A stretch of 15,730 nucleotides of DNA from CANJDH01 sp031430015. GTDB taxonomy: Bacteria; Pseudomonadota; Gammaproteobacteria; Burkholderiales; JAEUOS01. The stretch spans positions 1 through 15,730 of the forward strand of contig JANPAR010000201.1 of NCBI GenBank assembly GCA_031430015.1, in the 5' to 3' direction. Below the pieces are notes generated by a model. The model was not told the origin of the DNA, ran no database searches, and worked only from the letters and a program-made list of their open reading frames with translations. Positions 1-6,517 of the stretch are shown here, piece after piece. Made by a program: the position numbers and the translations under genes. Each line of letters starts with the position of its first letter. Within the stretch, counting starts at the first letter, position 1.

Positions 1-148
1 CAACATGTATGCGCATCAGCGCTCGCTGCGCTTTGCCGATGGCCCGGACGAGGTGCATCGCAATGCGATTGCCAAACTGGAACTTGGGCGGCACAGCGGC
101 ATTCCGGGTGCGGCCGACAAGGTCGAAATGCCGATCACCCGCGGCTGA
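1..148 (+). CDS. Acyl-CoA dehydrogenase, C-terminal end (partial)
   Basis: Only the last 48 codons are in the window; the frame begins at base 2 and stops with TGA at 146-148. The tail carries LRFADGPDEVHR followed by an alpha-helical end, NAIAKLELGRHSG. In the acyl-CoA dehydrogenase superfamily, especially the longer ACAD10/11-like FadE enzymes, a DGPDEVHR segment follows the last FAD-binding part. These flavoenzymes introduce an alpha,beta double bond into acyl-CoA thioesters in the cytoplasm and pass electrons to ETF. Substrate cannot be judged from this fragment. A strong hairpin sits 36 bp after the stop, so this gene probably ends its transcription unit. An ATG at base 5 is internal and not a start. 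The family assignment is firm for a fragment; the subfamily is inference. Confidence 0.8.
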   Translation, partial: NMYAHQRSLRFADGPDEVHRNAIAKLELGRHSGIPGAADKVEMPITRG

Positions 149-183
149 TCCGCGCGCCTGGTCGCCCTTCTTTAAACCTTAAC

Positions 184-210
184 AAAGGGACTGCGCAGCG
201 CAGTCCCTTT
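184..210 (+). terminator. Hairpin terminator after the acyl-CoA dehydrogenase
   Basis: A perfect 12-bp inverted repeat (arms 184-195 and 199-210) encloses a 3-base loop, CAG. The left arm begins AAAGGG and the right arm ends CCCTTT. The T-tract is only the three bases that close the stem, so termination efficiency is uncertain. The symmetry means it could act on either strand. Confidence 0.65.
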
Positions 211-242
211 GCTTGCGCACAGTAGCCATCAAAGGAATCGCC

Positions 243-938
243 ATGATTGACGTTTATAGCTGGGCCACGCCCAACGGCCACAAGATTCACATCATGCTCG
301 AAGAGTGCGGGCTATCGTATCGTGCGCACCCGATCGACATTGGCAAGGGTGACCAATTCACGCCCGAGTTTCTGGAGATCAGCCCGAACAATCGTATCCC
401 GGCGATCACCGACTCGGACGGCCCCGACGGAAAACCGATTTCCTTGTTCGAGTCTGGCGCGATCCTGATTTACCTCGCAGGCAAGACCGGCAAGTTCCTC
501 GGCAAGACCGACCGCGAGCGCTTCGACACGCTGCAATGGCTGATGTTTCAAATGGGCGGCGTTGGCCCGATGTTCGGCCAGACCCACCACTTTCGCAACT
601 ACGCGCCGGAAAAAGTCGAGTACGCGATCAAGCGCTACACCAACGAAACCGGGCGCCTGTATGGCGTGATGGATCGCCGCCTGGCCAAGACCGGCGCGTT
701 CATGGCGGGCAAGAATTACACGATTGCCGACATTGCGATCTGGCCGTGGCTGCGCAACTGGAAAAACCAGGGGCAGAACCTCGACGACTTCCCCCACGTC
801 AAGCGCTGGTTCGAGAGCATCGGCCAACGCCCGGCCGTGCAACGCGGCGTCACCGTGCTGGCCGACCTGCGCAAGCCCGCGTTTGACGACAAGGCTAAAG
901 AGATTTTGTTTGGTGCCACGCAGTTTCAGAAGCGCTGA
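243..938 (+). CDS. yfcG: Glutathione S-transferase, YfcG-like (Nu class)
   Basis: Predicted cytoplasmic glutathione transferase or disulfide-bond oxidoreductase of 231 aa. The N-terminal thioredoxin-like domain (about 1-80) has MIDVYSWATPNGHK, with Thr9 and Asn11 in the same place as in E. coli YfcG, where these residues contact glutathione instead of a catalytic Cys or Tyr. The cis-Pro region is NNRIPAI (49-55) and the glutathione-binding ESGA lies at 70-73. The C-terminal helical domain has LQWLMFQMGGVGPMFGQ and IADIAIWPW, both typical of this family. The frame is open upstream to a TTG at 213, but ATG 243 is preferred: AAAGGA lies 6 bp before it and the protein then matches YfcG from residue 1. 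E. coli YfcG has low transferase but strong disulfide reductase activity; the same role here is inferred. It stands alone between a terminator and a methyltransferase gene 77 bp downstream. Confidence 0.9.
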   Translation: MIDVYSWATPNGHKIHIMLEECGLSYRAHPIDIGKGDQFTPEFLEISPNNRIPAITDSDGPDGKPISLFESGAILIYLAGKTGKFLGKTDRERFDTLQWLMFQMGGVGPMFGQTHHFRNYAPEKVEYAIKRYTNETGRLYGVMDRRLAKTGAFMAGKNYTIADIAIWPWLRNWKNQGQNLDDFPHVKRWFESIGQRPAVQRGVTVLADLRKPAFDDKAKEILFGATQFQKR

Positions 939-1015
939 AATTGTATTTGGCATGGGCCTGAGACCTTTGGTACAAGCGCATCGGCGAGGCATTACCTCTG
1001 AAACCGTTGGTGGAC

Positions 1016-1666
1016 ATGCCTCTCCGGCCTGATCTTCCATTGAATTCTTTGCGACGTCGGCTGATGGTTGCCGCGCTCAGTGCGTCAATTGGCGCAGCCC
1101 GCTGTGCGCCGCTCGGTGCCGCAGCGGCTGCGCTTCTCTCCCATGAGGTCAGCGCCTCGGACTCGCACAACCTGCCCGAAGTCCCCTTCGTCGCCACCCC
1201 GATGAACGTAGTGGCGCGCATGCTCGATCTCGCCAAGGTCGGCCCTGGTGACTACGTGATCGACCTCGGCTGCGGCGATGGCCGCATCGTCACCGAAGCC
1301 GCCAAGCGCGGTGCACGCGCGCTCGGCATCGATCTCGACAGCTACCTGATCGAACTGTGCCGCCGGCGTGCGCGTGAAAACGGATTGGAACAGCTTGCGA
1401 GCTTCGAGCAAAAAGACATCTACGAAGTCGACCTCTCACCCGCCACCGTGGTGACGATGTACCTGCTGCCCGAGCACAACTTCAAGCTGCGCGACAAGCT
1501 CAAGCGCGAAGTCAAACCCGGCACCCGCGTGCTCTCGCACGACTGGGACATGGGCGACTGGATTCCGGTCGCCGAAGAATTTCTCGACGTTCCCGACAAG
1601 CCGGTTGGCATCGACAAGAAAAGCCGCGTGATGATGTGGGTGATGCCGCCGCGCGTGCGCGGCTGA
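1016..1666 (+). CDS. Class I SAM-dependent methyltransferase with an export signal
   Basis: 216 aa from ATG 1016; TTG 1007 and GTG 1010 are in frame, and no start has a clear ribosome site. Residues 10-47 look like a signal peptide: SLRRRLMVAALSAS, Tat-like with three Arg, then a long Ala/Leu stretch ending near SHEVSA. The fold follows: motif I VIDLGCGDGRIV at 81-92, an acidic residue after strand 2 in LGIDLD (about 104-108), and YLLPEHNFKLRDKL plus VLSHDWDMGDW near the end. The YLLP...SHD(W/F)xMxxW pattern resembles small methyltransferases related to the lysine methyltransferase ATPSCKMT, so a protein substrate is possible but unproven. The odd point is an export signal on an enzyme whose cofactor SAM is cytoplasmic; the N-terminus may instead act as a membrane anchor. 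It converges on lexA, with 51 bp between the stops. Confidence 0.82.
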   Translation: MPLRPDLPLNSLRRRLMVAALSASIGAARCAPLGAAAAALLSHEVSASDSHNLPEVPFVATPMNVVARMLDLAKVGPGDYVIDLGCGDGRIVTEAAKRGARALGIDLDSYLIELCRRRARENGLEQLASFEQKDIYEVDLSPATVVTMYLLPEHNFKLRDKLKREVKPGTRVLSHDWDMGDWIPVAEEFLDVPDKPVGIDKKSRVMMWVMPPRVRG

Positions 1667-1717
1667 TAGCGGCACCGCAACTGCCCGCCGCGCTTCAGAT
1701 ATCTAGCCAGGCGAGGT

Positions 1718-2344
1718 TTACATCCCGCCCGCGCGAATCACCCCGACCGCCAGCCCTTCAATGACAAACTCATCGCGGCGCGGGTCAACGATGATCGGCT
1801 TGAAATCGGCGTTCTCGGGCAACAACTCGATCGACGTGCCATTGCGCACGAAGCGCTTGACCGTGACTTCATTGCCGATGCGTGCCACCACCACCTGCCC
1901 GGTACGCGCTTCGCGCTGGCTGTGCACGGCGAGAAAATCGCCGTCGAGAATGCCAATGTCCTTCATCGACTCGCCCTTGACCTTGAGCAGGTAGTCGGCG
2001 CGCGGCTTGAACATTTCTGGATCGACCGGCACATGGCGGTCAATGTTTTGCTCGGCGTGGATCGGGCTGCCCGCCGCGACGCGGCCAATCAGCGGCAGCG
2101 CGTTGATCGACTGCATGGTGCCGGCGATCTGCTCGGCCAGCTGGATGCCGCGCGCGGTACCGCTGGCGATGGTCAGCGTGCCTTTGCGCTCGAGAGCGCG
2201 CAGATGCTCTTCAGCAGCGTTGGGCGATTTGAAACCGAAGGTGGTGGCAATCTCGGCACGCGTCGGCGGCATGCCGGTGTTGCGCACGGTCTGGCGGATG
2301 AAGTCGAGGATTTCAGTCTGACGGACGGTAAGGTCGTGGGCCAT
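1718..2344 (-). CDS. lexA: LexA, SOS-response repressor and self-cleaving protease
   Basis: 208 aa from ATG 2344; the frame continues upstream, but that stretch is the promoter and operator. The N-terminal winged helix (about 1-70) starts LTVRQTEILDFIRQTV and contains MPPTRAEIATTFGFKS, the DNA-reading helix. The C-terminal S24 peptidase-like domain has the self-cleavage bond Ala91-Gly92 in VAAGSPI, nucleophile Ser126 in KGESMKD and general base Lys163 in EVTVKRF. All three are shifted by exactly 7 from E. coli LexA (84/85, 119, 156), so the protein should be fully functional. It represses SOS genes until RecA filaments trigger cleavage. It is the last gene of a - strand run but has its own promoter overlapped by two SOS boxes, which indicates autorepression. 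Confidence 0.97.
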   Translation of the reverse strand: MAHDLTVRQTEILDFIRQTVRNTGMPPTRAEIATTFGFKSPNAAEEHLRALERKGTLTIASGTARGIQLAEQIAGTMQSINALPLIGRVAAGSPIHAEQNIDRHVPVDPEMFKPRADYLLKVKGESMKDIGILDGDFLAVHSQREARTGQVVVARIGNEVTVKRFVRNGTSIELLPENADFKPIIVDPRRDEFVIEGLAVGVIRAGGM

Positions 2345-2367
2345 GGCGCTACCTGTGGGAGTGGAGA

Positions 2368-2403
2368 CTGGTGCTTTATACAGCATGCTGTATGAAAAAT
2401 CAA
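2368..2403 (-). promoter_or_regulatory. lexA promoter with two LexA (SOS) boxes
   Basis: On the - strand a sigma70-like promoter reads TTGATT (2398-2403), a 17-bp spacer, then TATAAA (2375-2380). A CTG-N10-CAG box occupies 2368-2383 and covers the -10. A second box, CTG-N10-CAA with one mismatch, occupies 2388-2403 and covers the -35. Their centres are 20 bp apart, about two helical turns, as in E. coli lexA, which also carries two operators. Between and across the boxes is a perfect 16-bp palindrome (2378-2393), ATACAGCATGCTGTAT. Confidence 0.88.
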
Positions 2404-2450
2404 GTCCCACGCACTCACTGGGTCAGTAGCCAGTAAATTGGCCCGCCCCC

Positions 2451-3227
2451 TCAAGACCCGCCAAACCAGTTATAGCCTTGATCTTCCCAGTAGCCGCCGG
2501 GGTAATCGTTGGTGACGAAAATCTCTTTGATGTGCTTGGGATTCTTGTAGCCGAGCTTGGTTGGCATGCGCAGCTTCATCGGGAAGCCGTATTTGGGCGG
2601 CAGCACCTGGCCGTCGAAGCTGAGCGTGAGCTGGGTCTGCGCGTGCAGCGCGGTCGGCATGTCGATGCTGGTGAAATAATCGTCCGCGCATTTGAAGCCG
2701 ACGAATTTGGCGGTGGTGTCGGCGCCGATTTTTTCCAGGAAGGTGCGAAACGGCACGCCACCCCATTTGCCGATCATGCTCCAGCCTTCGACGCAAATGT
2801 GGCGCGTCACCTGCGTCACCTGCGGCAGGGCGCGCAGCGCAGCAAGGTTCCAATCGCCCTTTTCGGTGACCTTGCCGCCGACCTTGAGCACGAACTGGCG
2901 CTCGTCAACCTGCGGGATCTTGTCTTCTTCATAAAACGCGTTAAAGCGAAACGGCCGGTTGATCATCGAGTCGGGATAGACCGGCGCCATCTGGTTCGGA
3001 TCAAAGATGAAGCCTTGCACCTTGTCGTTAAAGCGTGACACGGTAGAGAGGACGGTCTCGACTGATTCACTGTCAGTGATCGCGCAGCCAGTGAGCAGCG
3101 AGAGGCCGCCGAGCGACATCAGTTGCCGCGCGAAGCGGCGGCGCGCTGGCGCTTCAAGTTGGGCTGCGGCGGCCTTGAGGATGTAGGCTTCGTCGGCGTG
3201 GGGTTCGCGTTTGGTGATCTTGAACAT
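2451..3227 (-). CDS. Molybdopterin-dependent oxidoreductase, YedY/MsrP-like, probable Tat lipoprotein
   Basis: 258 aa of the sulfite oxidase/YedY fold. The likely molybdenum ligand is Cys145 in RHICVEGWSMIGKWGG, matching the conserved Cys-Val-Glu-x-Trp-Ser of YedY. KLGYKNPKHIKEI (224-236) fits the pterin-binding region, and the C-terminus YPGGYWEDQGYNWFGG is typical of this group. Export: RRRFAR (29-34) fits the Tat RRxFxK pattern and is followed by a hydrophobic stretch ending LLTGC, so Cys48 could be lipidated. The n-region before the Arg pair is unusually long, about 28 residues. ATG 3227 has GGAG six bases upstream. It lies 25 bp after a cytochrome b561 gene, its probable electron partner. 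Known YedY/MsrP reduces methionine sulfoxide in periplasmic proteins with MsrQ; the partner here differs, so the substrate is open. Confidence 0.88.
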   Translation of the reverse strand: MFKITKREPHADEAYILKAAAAQLEAPARRRFARQLMSLGGLSLLTGCAITDSESVETVLSTVSRFNDKVQGFIFDPNQMAPVYPDSMINRPFRFNAFYEEDKIPQVDERQFVLKVGGKVTEKGDWNLAALRALPQVTQVTRHICVEGWSMIGKWGGVPFRTFLEKIGADTTAKFVGFKCADDYFTSIDMPTALHAQTQLTLSFDGQVLPPKYGFPMKLRMPTKLGYKNPKHIKEIFVTNDYPGGYWEDQGYNWFGGS

Positions 3228-3252
3228 GCTGTGCTCCGGTTTGGTCGAGGTG

Positions 3253-3876
3253 TCAGCGGCCGCGAATCATCGCGATCAAGGTGCGTGGCACGATCGCCAC
3301 CATCACCACATGCACGACGAAGAACGCGACCAGCGCCGCCATTGCGTAAAAATGAATCAGGCGCGCATTTTCGTAACCGCCGAGCAGTTCGCGCAGCATG
3401 CCGAACTGCACTGACTTCCAGATCACCAGACCTGAAACGATCAGCATCAGCGCATCCAGCACCACAAACAGGTAAGCCGCCTTTTGCACCGCGTTGTAGT
3501 GGCGCGGATCGGCATGCACCAGCTTGCCGGTCAGCGCGGATTTGAAGTCGGCAAACAGTTCAGAGATGCGCACCGGCAACAGCTTGGCGCGCAAACGCCC
3601 GGTGGCAATATTCATCACTACATAGAACAGTCCGTTGAGCGCGAGCAGCCACATCGCGGCGAAATGCCACTGCAGCGCGCCGCCGAGCCAGCCGCCCAGG
3701 GTCAGATCTTTGGGAATACGAAAATCGAACAGCGGCGAGGCGTTGTAAATGCGCCAGCCGCTGGTGACGAGGATCAGCACCGCAAAGGCATTGACCCAGT
3801 GGGCGATACGCAGCCAGACCGGGTGAATCGTACCTTCGGCGCTGTTTGCGGATGGCATGGTGCTCGCTGTGTTCAT
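3253..3876 (-). CDS. Cytochrome b561-type membrane protein, partner of the molybdenum enzyme
   Basis: 207 aa integral membrane protein with about four hydrophobic helices (near 25-42, 70-91, 133-153, 172-195). Candidate haem-ligand histidines lie in or next to these: His18 and His26 (IHPVWLRIAHW), His71 (LQWHFAAMW), His175 (LIHFYAMA) and His189 (FFVVHVVMV). This fits the b561/hydrogenase-type cytochrome b family, which takes electrons from the quinol pool to periplasmic partners. The start ATG 3876 has AAAGGG seven bases upstream; the frame is open to 3954, but that part lacks any family similarity I recognise. It is immediately upstream of the YedY-like gene and most likely co-transcribed. 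MsrQ, the usual YedY partner, is a six-helix ferric-reductase-like protein, so this is a different pairing. Confidence 0.87.
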   Translation of the reverse strand: MNTASTMPSANSAEGTIHPVWLRIAHWVNAFAVLILVTSGWRIYNASPLFDFRIPKDLTLGGWLGGALQWHFAAMWLLALNGLFYVVMNIATGRLRAKLLPVRISELFADFKSALTGKLVHADPRHYNAVQKAAYLFVVLDALMLIVSGLVIWKSVQFGMLRELLGGYENARLIHFYAMAALVAFFVVHVVMVAIVPRTLIAMIRGR

Positions 3877-4004
3877 GGTCTGCCCTTTCGTGCGCGGTGG
3901 ATCTATGCACTGTACGCCTGCTAGCGTTTGCGGAGCGATACGTAGTGACCGCAATACGGCTTTGAGGCTTGGCTCAGCATCTCACAATTGCGCAGTTCGT
4001 CAGT

Positions 4005-4328
4005 TCAGCCGCGCGTGACCTCGACCGTCGAATCGCAGCCAATACCTGCGGCAATCCAGCGCCGCGCCAGACGTGCAAACAGCGGCGCAAGCCAACCCAT
4101 GCCCTCGGGCAATACCGAGCGCGGCTCGCTCACGGCACCGCACAGATAGCGCCGTTGTGTTTCATTCCAGCGCAGGGCATCGCAGGCACCGTGGCGGCGG
4201 CGTGAGACCAGTACGCCCACGGGGCAAGGTTCGGCAAGACAGCACACGCCGCAGCCGTTGCAGGGGGCGCCGAGCGCGGGTTTGCCCGGCGCACCTGTGT
4301 GCTGCTGTATGACCTGCCAATCACGCAT
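4005..4328 (-). CDS. YkgJ-family cysteine-cluster protein
   Basis: 107 aa. The core is CNGCGVCCLAEPC (Cys23, 26, 29, 30, 35), followed by Cys49, Cys63 and Cys98, matching the CxxCxxCC zinc/iron-chelating domain family (YkgJ). The function of the family is not established; metal binding is predicted. ALRWNETQRRYLC and RWIAAGIGCD resemble homologues I recall in betaproteobacteria. ATG 4328 is chosen because the family usually begins shortly before the cluster, although the ribosome site is weak (GGGAG is 14 bases away). The frame is open to 4499 and would add a Gly/His-rich stretch; a TTG at about 4460 overlaps the stop of the hydrolase gene upstream. It lies between that hydrolase and the cytochrome b561 gene, same strand, with 128 bp before the latter. 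No signal peptide is visible. Confidence 0.8.
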   Translation of the reverse strand: MRDWQVIQQHTGAPGKPALGAPCNGCGVCCLAEPCPVGVLVSRRRHGACDALRWNETQRRYLCGAVSEPRSVLPEGMGWLAPLFARLARRWIAAGIGCDSTVEVTRG

Positions 4329-4333
4329 ACCTG

Positions 4334-4347
4334 AAGAATGGCTCCCA
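4334..4347. repeat. Partial copy of the REP-like repeat core
   Basis: Fourteen bases, AAGAATGGCTCCCA, are identical to the centre of the REP-like element at 13164-13187. Here the flanking arm has decayed and a different small hairpin, GGCTC-CCA-GAGCC, follows. It sits directly upstream of the Cys-cluster gene start. A chance match is possible. Confidence 0.35.
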
Positions 4348-4449
4348 GAGCCAGTCTTGGAGTTAGCTCCGCCCCCGCTGTGCGTCTCATGGTGCGCGTC
4401 GTGGTGCTCCCCACGGTGCGCCCCGCCCTGCCCTCCGCTCTGCCCGCGC

Positions 4450-5442
4450 TTACTTGGCAAACCATTCCCCGTGCGCACCGAGCGCCGCCCGCAATGCACC
4501 GCCCGTCAACTCGGCTTTGGCAGCAGCGTCACCCCTGAGATAGGCCTTCCAAAAGGTCAGCGTCGTGCGCTCAATCCAAGGCGCATGCACGGTGATGTTT
4601 TGATTGGTCCACTTGCGCTCTTTGGGCTGGCCGTTGAATACCATGTGATCGCCGCCCGCGAGCACCAGCAGATACTTGTCCGGCCCGTGCATGAACTGAT
4701 ACGGCAGGCGCCGCTCTTCGGGCGTGGTGTCGGCCAACAGCAGCACCTTGTCCTCGGTGCCGGTGAGACTCAAGAAGGGAATCGCGATGCGGCCCATGCG
4801 CTCGCGCGTCAGCACCTCGGTGGGTTCGGGAGCCGGGCTGAAGGCCATCGCCGCGCGAATGCGCGCATCGGGCACGATGCTCACCACGCCGAAGGTAGTG
4901 CGCGCCCCGAACGAATGGCCGCTCATGCCGATGCGCGCGAGATCAGCGCGCGCAAAGTGCGCGTCGCCGCCCTGCTGGCGGCGCGTGATCTCGTCGATCA
5001 CAAACTTCACGTCGTCAATCCGCAGCGCACCGTTCTCTACAGTGCTGGCGCGGCGCAGCGCTGCAAAACCCTGAAGCGGGTTTTTGTCTTTCCACAACGC
5101 CTCATCGCTGCCGGCGTGTTGCAGATGGACGCTGATGAATCCCTGTGCCGCCCACAGCCGCCCCCACTGCTCGCCCCCGGCGCGTGAACCGCCAAGGCCA
5201 TGGGAGAACAGGATGACGGGTAGATTGGGTCTCACACGCGGCTGTACCCCTTGCGACGGTCCTGGCGCGGCCTGCGTGCCGCCCGGCTCGTAAATGCGCA
5301 CCGGCACAACGCGATTGCGCCTTGTGTCCGTCCAGTCTTGCTCGCTCACCTGCACGGCATCTGCCGCAGTGGCCGCTGCGGAGGCGCGGACAAATGCGCC
5401 AGCAAGTGCCAAAGGCGTCAGTACAAATTCGCGTCGTCTCAT
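4450..5442 (-). CDS. Tat-exported alpha/beta hydrolase (PAF acetylhydrolase/dienelactone hydrolase type)
   Basis: 330 aa. The N-terminus MRRREFVLTPLALAGAFVRASA has RREF followed by a hydrophobic run and an Ala-x-Ala type end, so Tat export to the periplasm is likely. The hydrolase core follows: oxyanion region FSHGLGGSR (79-87), nucleophile elbow GHSFG with Ser177, probable acid Asp231 in LTGTEDKV, and catalytic His266 in AGGDHMVF. This resembles predicted dienelactone hydrolases and platelet-activating-factor acetylhydrolase-like esterases. The natural ester is unknown. ATG 5442 is the only sensible start because the signal peptide begins there; its ribosome site is poor. It follows hslO by 48 bp on the same strand, and its TAA is close to the Cys-cluster gene, so the three may share transcripts. 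Family confident, substrate not. Confidence 0.88.
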   Translation of the reverse strand: MRRREFVLTPLALAGAFVRASAAATAADAVQVSEQDWTDTRRNRVVPVRIYEPGGTQAAPGPSQGVQPRVRPNLPVILFSHGLGGSRAGGEQWGRLWAAQGFISVHLQHAGSDEALWKDKNPLQGFAALRRASTVENGALRIDDVKFVIDEITRRQQGGDAHFARADLARIGMSGHSFGARTTFGVVSIVPDARIRAAMAFSPAPEPTEVLTRERMGRIAIPFLSLTGTEDKVLLLADTTPEERRLPYQFMHGPDKYLLVLAGGDHMVFNGQPKERKWTNQNITVHAPWIERTTLTFWKAYLRGDAAAKAELTGGALRAALGAHGEWFAK

Positions 5443-5490
5443 GCGTCTACTTTAGCGGTAGGTGCGGGCATCGCGCGCCAAAAACAACTC

Positions 5491-6486
5491 TCAATGCCGC
5501 ACGCCTGCGGCAACCATTGGTGGCAACGAGCCAGCAAACAGTTGGGTTGCATCTACCGCGTCGAACGCATAGGCCTGATTGCAGAATTCGCAATTGACCG
5601 TGACTGCGCCCTGCTCCTTGACGATGCCATCGATTTCCTCTTGCCCGAGCGCGCGCAACATGCCGGCCACGCGCTCGCGCGAGCAGGTGCATCTGAATGC
5701 CGCTGGCCGCTCGGCAAACACGCGCAAGTCAAACTCGTGAAACAAGCGCCGCATCACCGCGTGCGGTGCGAGTTTGAGCAACTCTTCAGCAGTGATGGTG
5801 GCCGCCAGCATCTGTGCGTCAGGCCATTTGCTCGATGACTCCGGCAGTGCGTGGCCACCCTCACCCGGCAGGCGCTGGATCAGCAAACCCGCTGCACGTT
5901 GCCCGTCAGCCGCGAGAAAAATTCGCGTGTCAAGCTGCTCGGAGCGCAGCATGTAATTCTCCAGCGCGGCGGCGAGATGTGATCCCTCCAGCGGCACGAC
6001 GCCCTGATAGGCGGCCTGAGTGGTGTTGCCGCTCCCACCTTCTCCACGCGCATCCGCTTCGCGCGGGTCAAGCGTGATCACAATCTTGCCATCGCCGACC
6101 AGGCTCGCAAGCGTGTGCCCCTCTAGCAACGCCGCAGCTTCCCATTGCGCACCGAGCTTGGCCATCGCGCGCAAGCGCAGATCGGCATTGCACTCCACCA
6201 CCATCAGGCGCACCGGCGCCTCGCGCTGCTCGGCCTGTGTCTGCAGGATCAGTTTGCCGTCAAATTTGAGCGTGGACGAGAGCAGCGCACTCGCCGCCAT
6301 CGCCTCGCCCAACAAGGCGCGTACCGGCAGCGGATAAGCGTGACGGGTCAGCACTTCACGCCACGCCGAGTCAAGCGAGACCACGGCACCGCGCACATCG
6401 GCACCTTCAAACACGAACGGTAACAACACATCAGCCACGGTCAATTTCTCTCTGGGAAAATGCGCGCCAGTATAATCGACCGTCAT
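5491..6486 (-). CDS. hslO: Hsp33, redox-regulated chaperone
   Basis: 331 aa from ATG 6486. The N-terminal fold is recognisable (FVFEGADVRGAVVSLDSAWREVL, LLSSTLKFDGKLILQTQ, YQGVVPLEGSHLAAALENYM, RSEQLDTRIFLA). The C-terminal zinc switch has Cys266 and Cys268 in FRCTCSRER and Cys299 and Cys302 in VNCEFCNQAY, the CxC...CxxC pattern of Hsp33. In the family, oxidation of these cysteines releases zinc and turns the cytoplasmic protein into an ATP-independent holdase. The start is uncertain: residues 1-16 have no counterpart in E. coli HslO, and GTG 6438, which would begin MADVLLPFVFEG, fits family length better. ATG 6486 would place coding sequence over the promoter of the divergent maoC-like gene. 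First gene of a - strand run; the hydrolase follows after 48 bp. Confidence 0.93.
   Translation of the reverse strand: MTVDYTGAHFPREKLTVADVLLPFVFEGADVRGAVVSLDSAWREVLTRHAYPLPVRALLGEAMAASALLSSTLKFDGKLILQTQAEQREAPVRLMVVECNADLRLRAMAKLGAQWEAAALLEGHTLASLVGDGKIVITLDPREADARGEGGSGNTTQAAYQGVVPLEGSHLAAALENYMLRSEQLDTRIFLAADGQRAAGLLIQRLPGEGGHALPESSSKWPDAQMLAATITAEELLKLAPHAVMRRLFHEFDLRVFAERPAAFRCTCSRERVAGMLRALGQEEIDGIVKEQGAVTVNCEFCNQAYAFDAVDATQLFAGSLPPMVAAGVRH
6469..6476. promoter_or_regulatory. Overlapping divergent -10 elements between hslO and the MaoC gene
   Basis: The + strand has a perfect TATAAT at 6471-6476, well placed to give a leader of about 35 bases for the MaoC gene. The - strand has TATACT from the same bases (6469-6474), facing hslO. 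Neither has a convincing -35 at 16-18 bp. If the - strand element is used, hslO must start downstream of ATG 6486, at TTG 6444 or GTG 6438. Confidence 0.45.
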
Positions 6487-6517
6487 CAGCAATGACGCTC
6501 TTACAGAGGGAAACCGC

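Noticed and set aside
312..1040. 242-codon - frame opposite the glutathione transferase
   Set aside because: The + strand frame matches YfcG from start to end; the antisense product has no family features.
3877..3954. 26-residue N-terminal extension of the cytochrome b561
   Set aside because: A good ribosome site (AAAGGG) precedes the internal ATG at 3876, and the extension is not hydrophobic or family-like.
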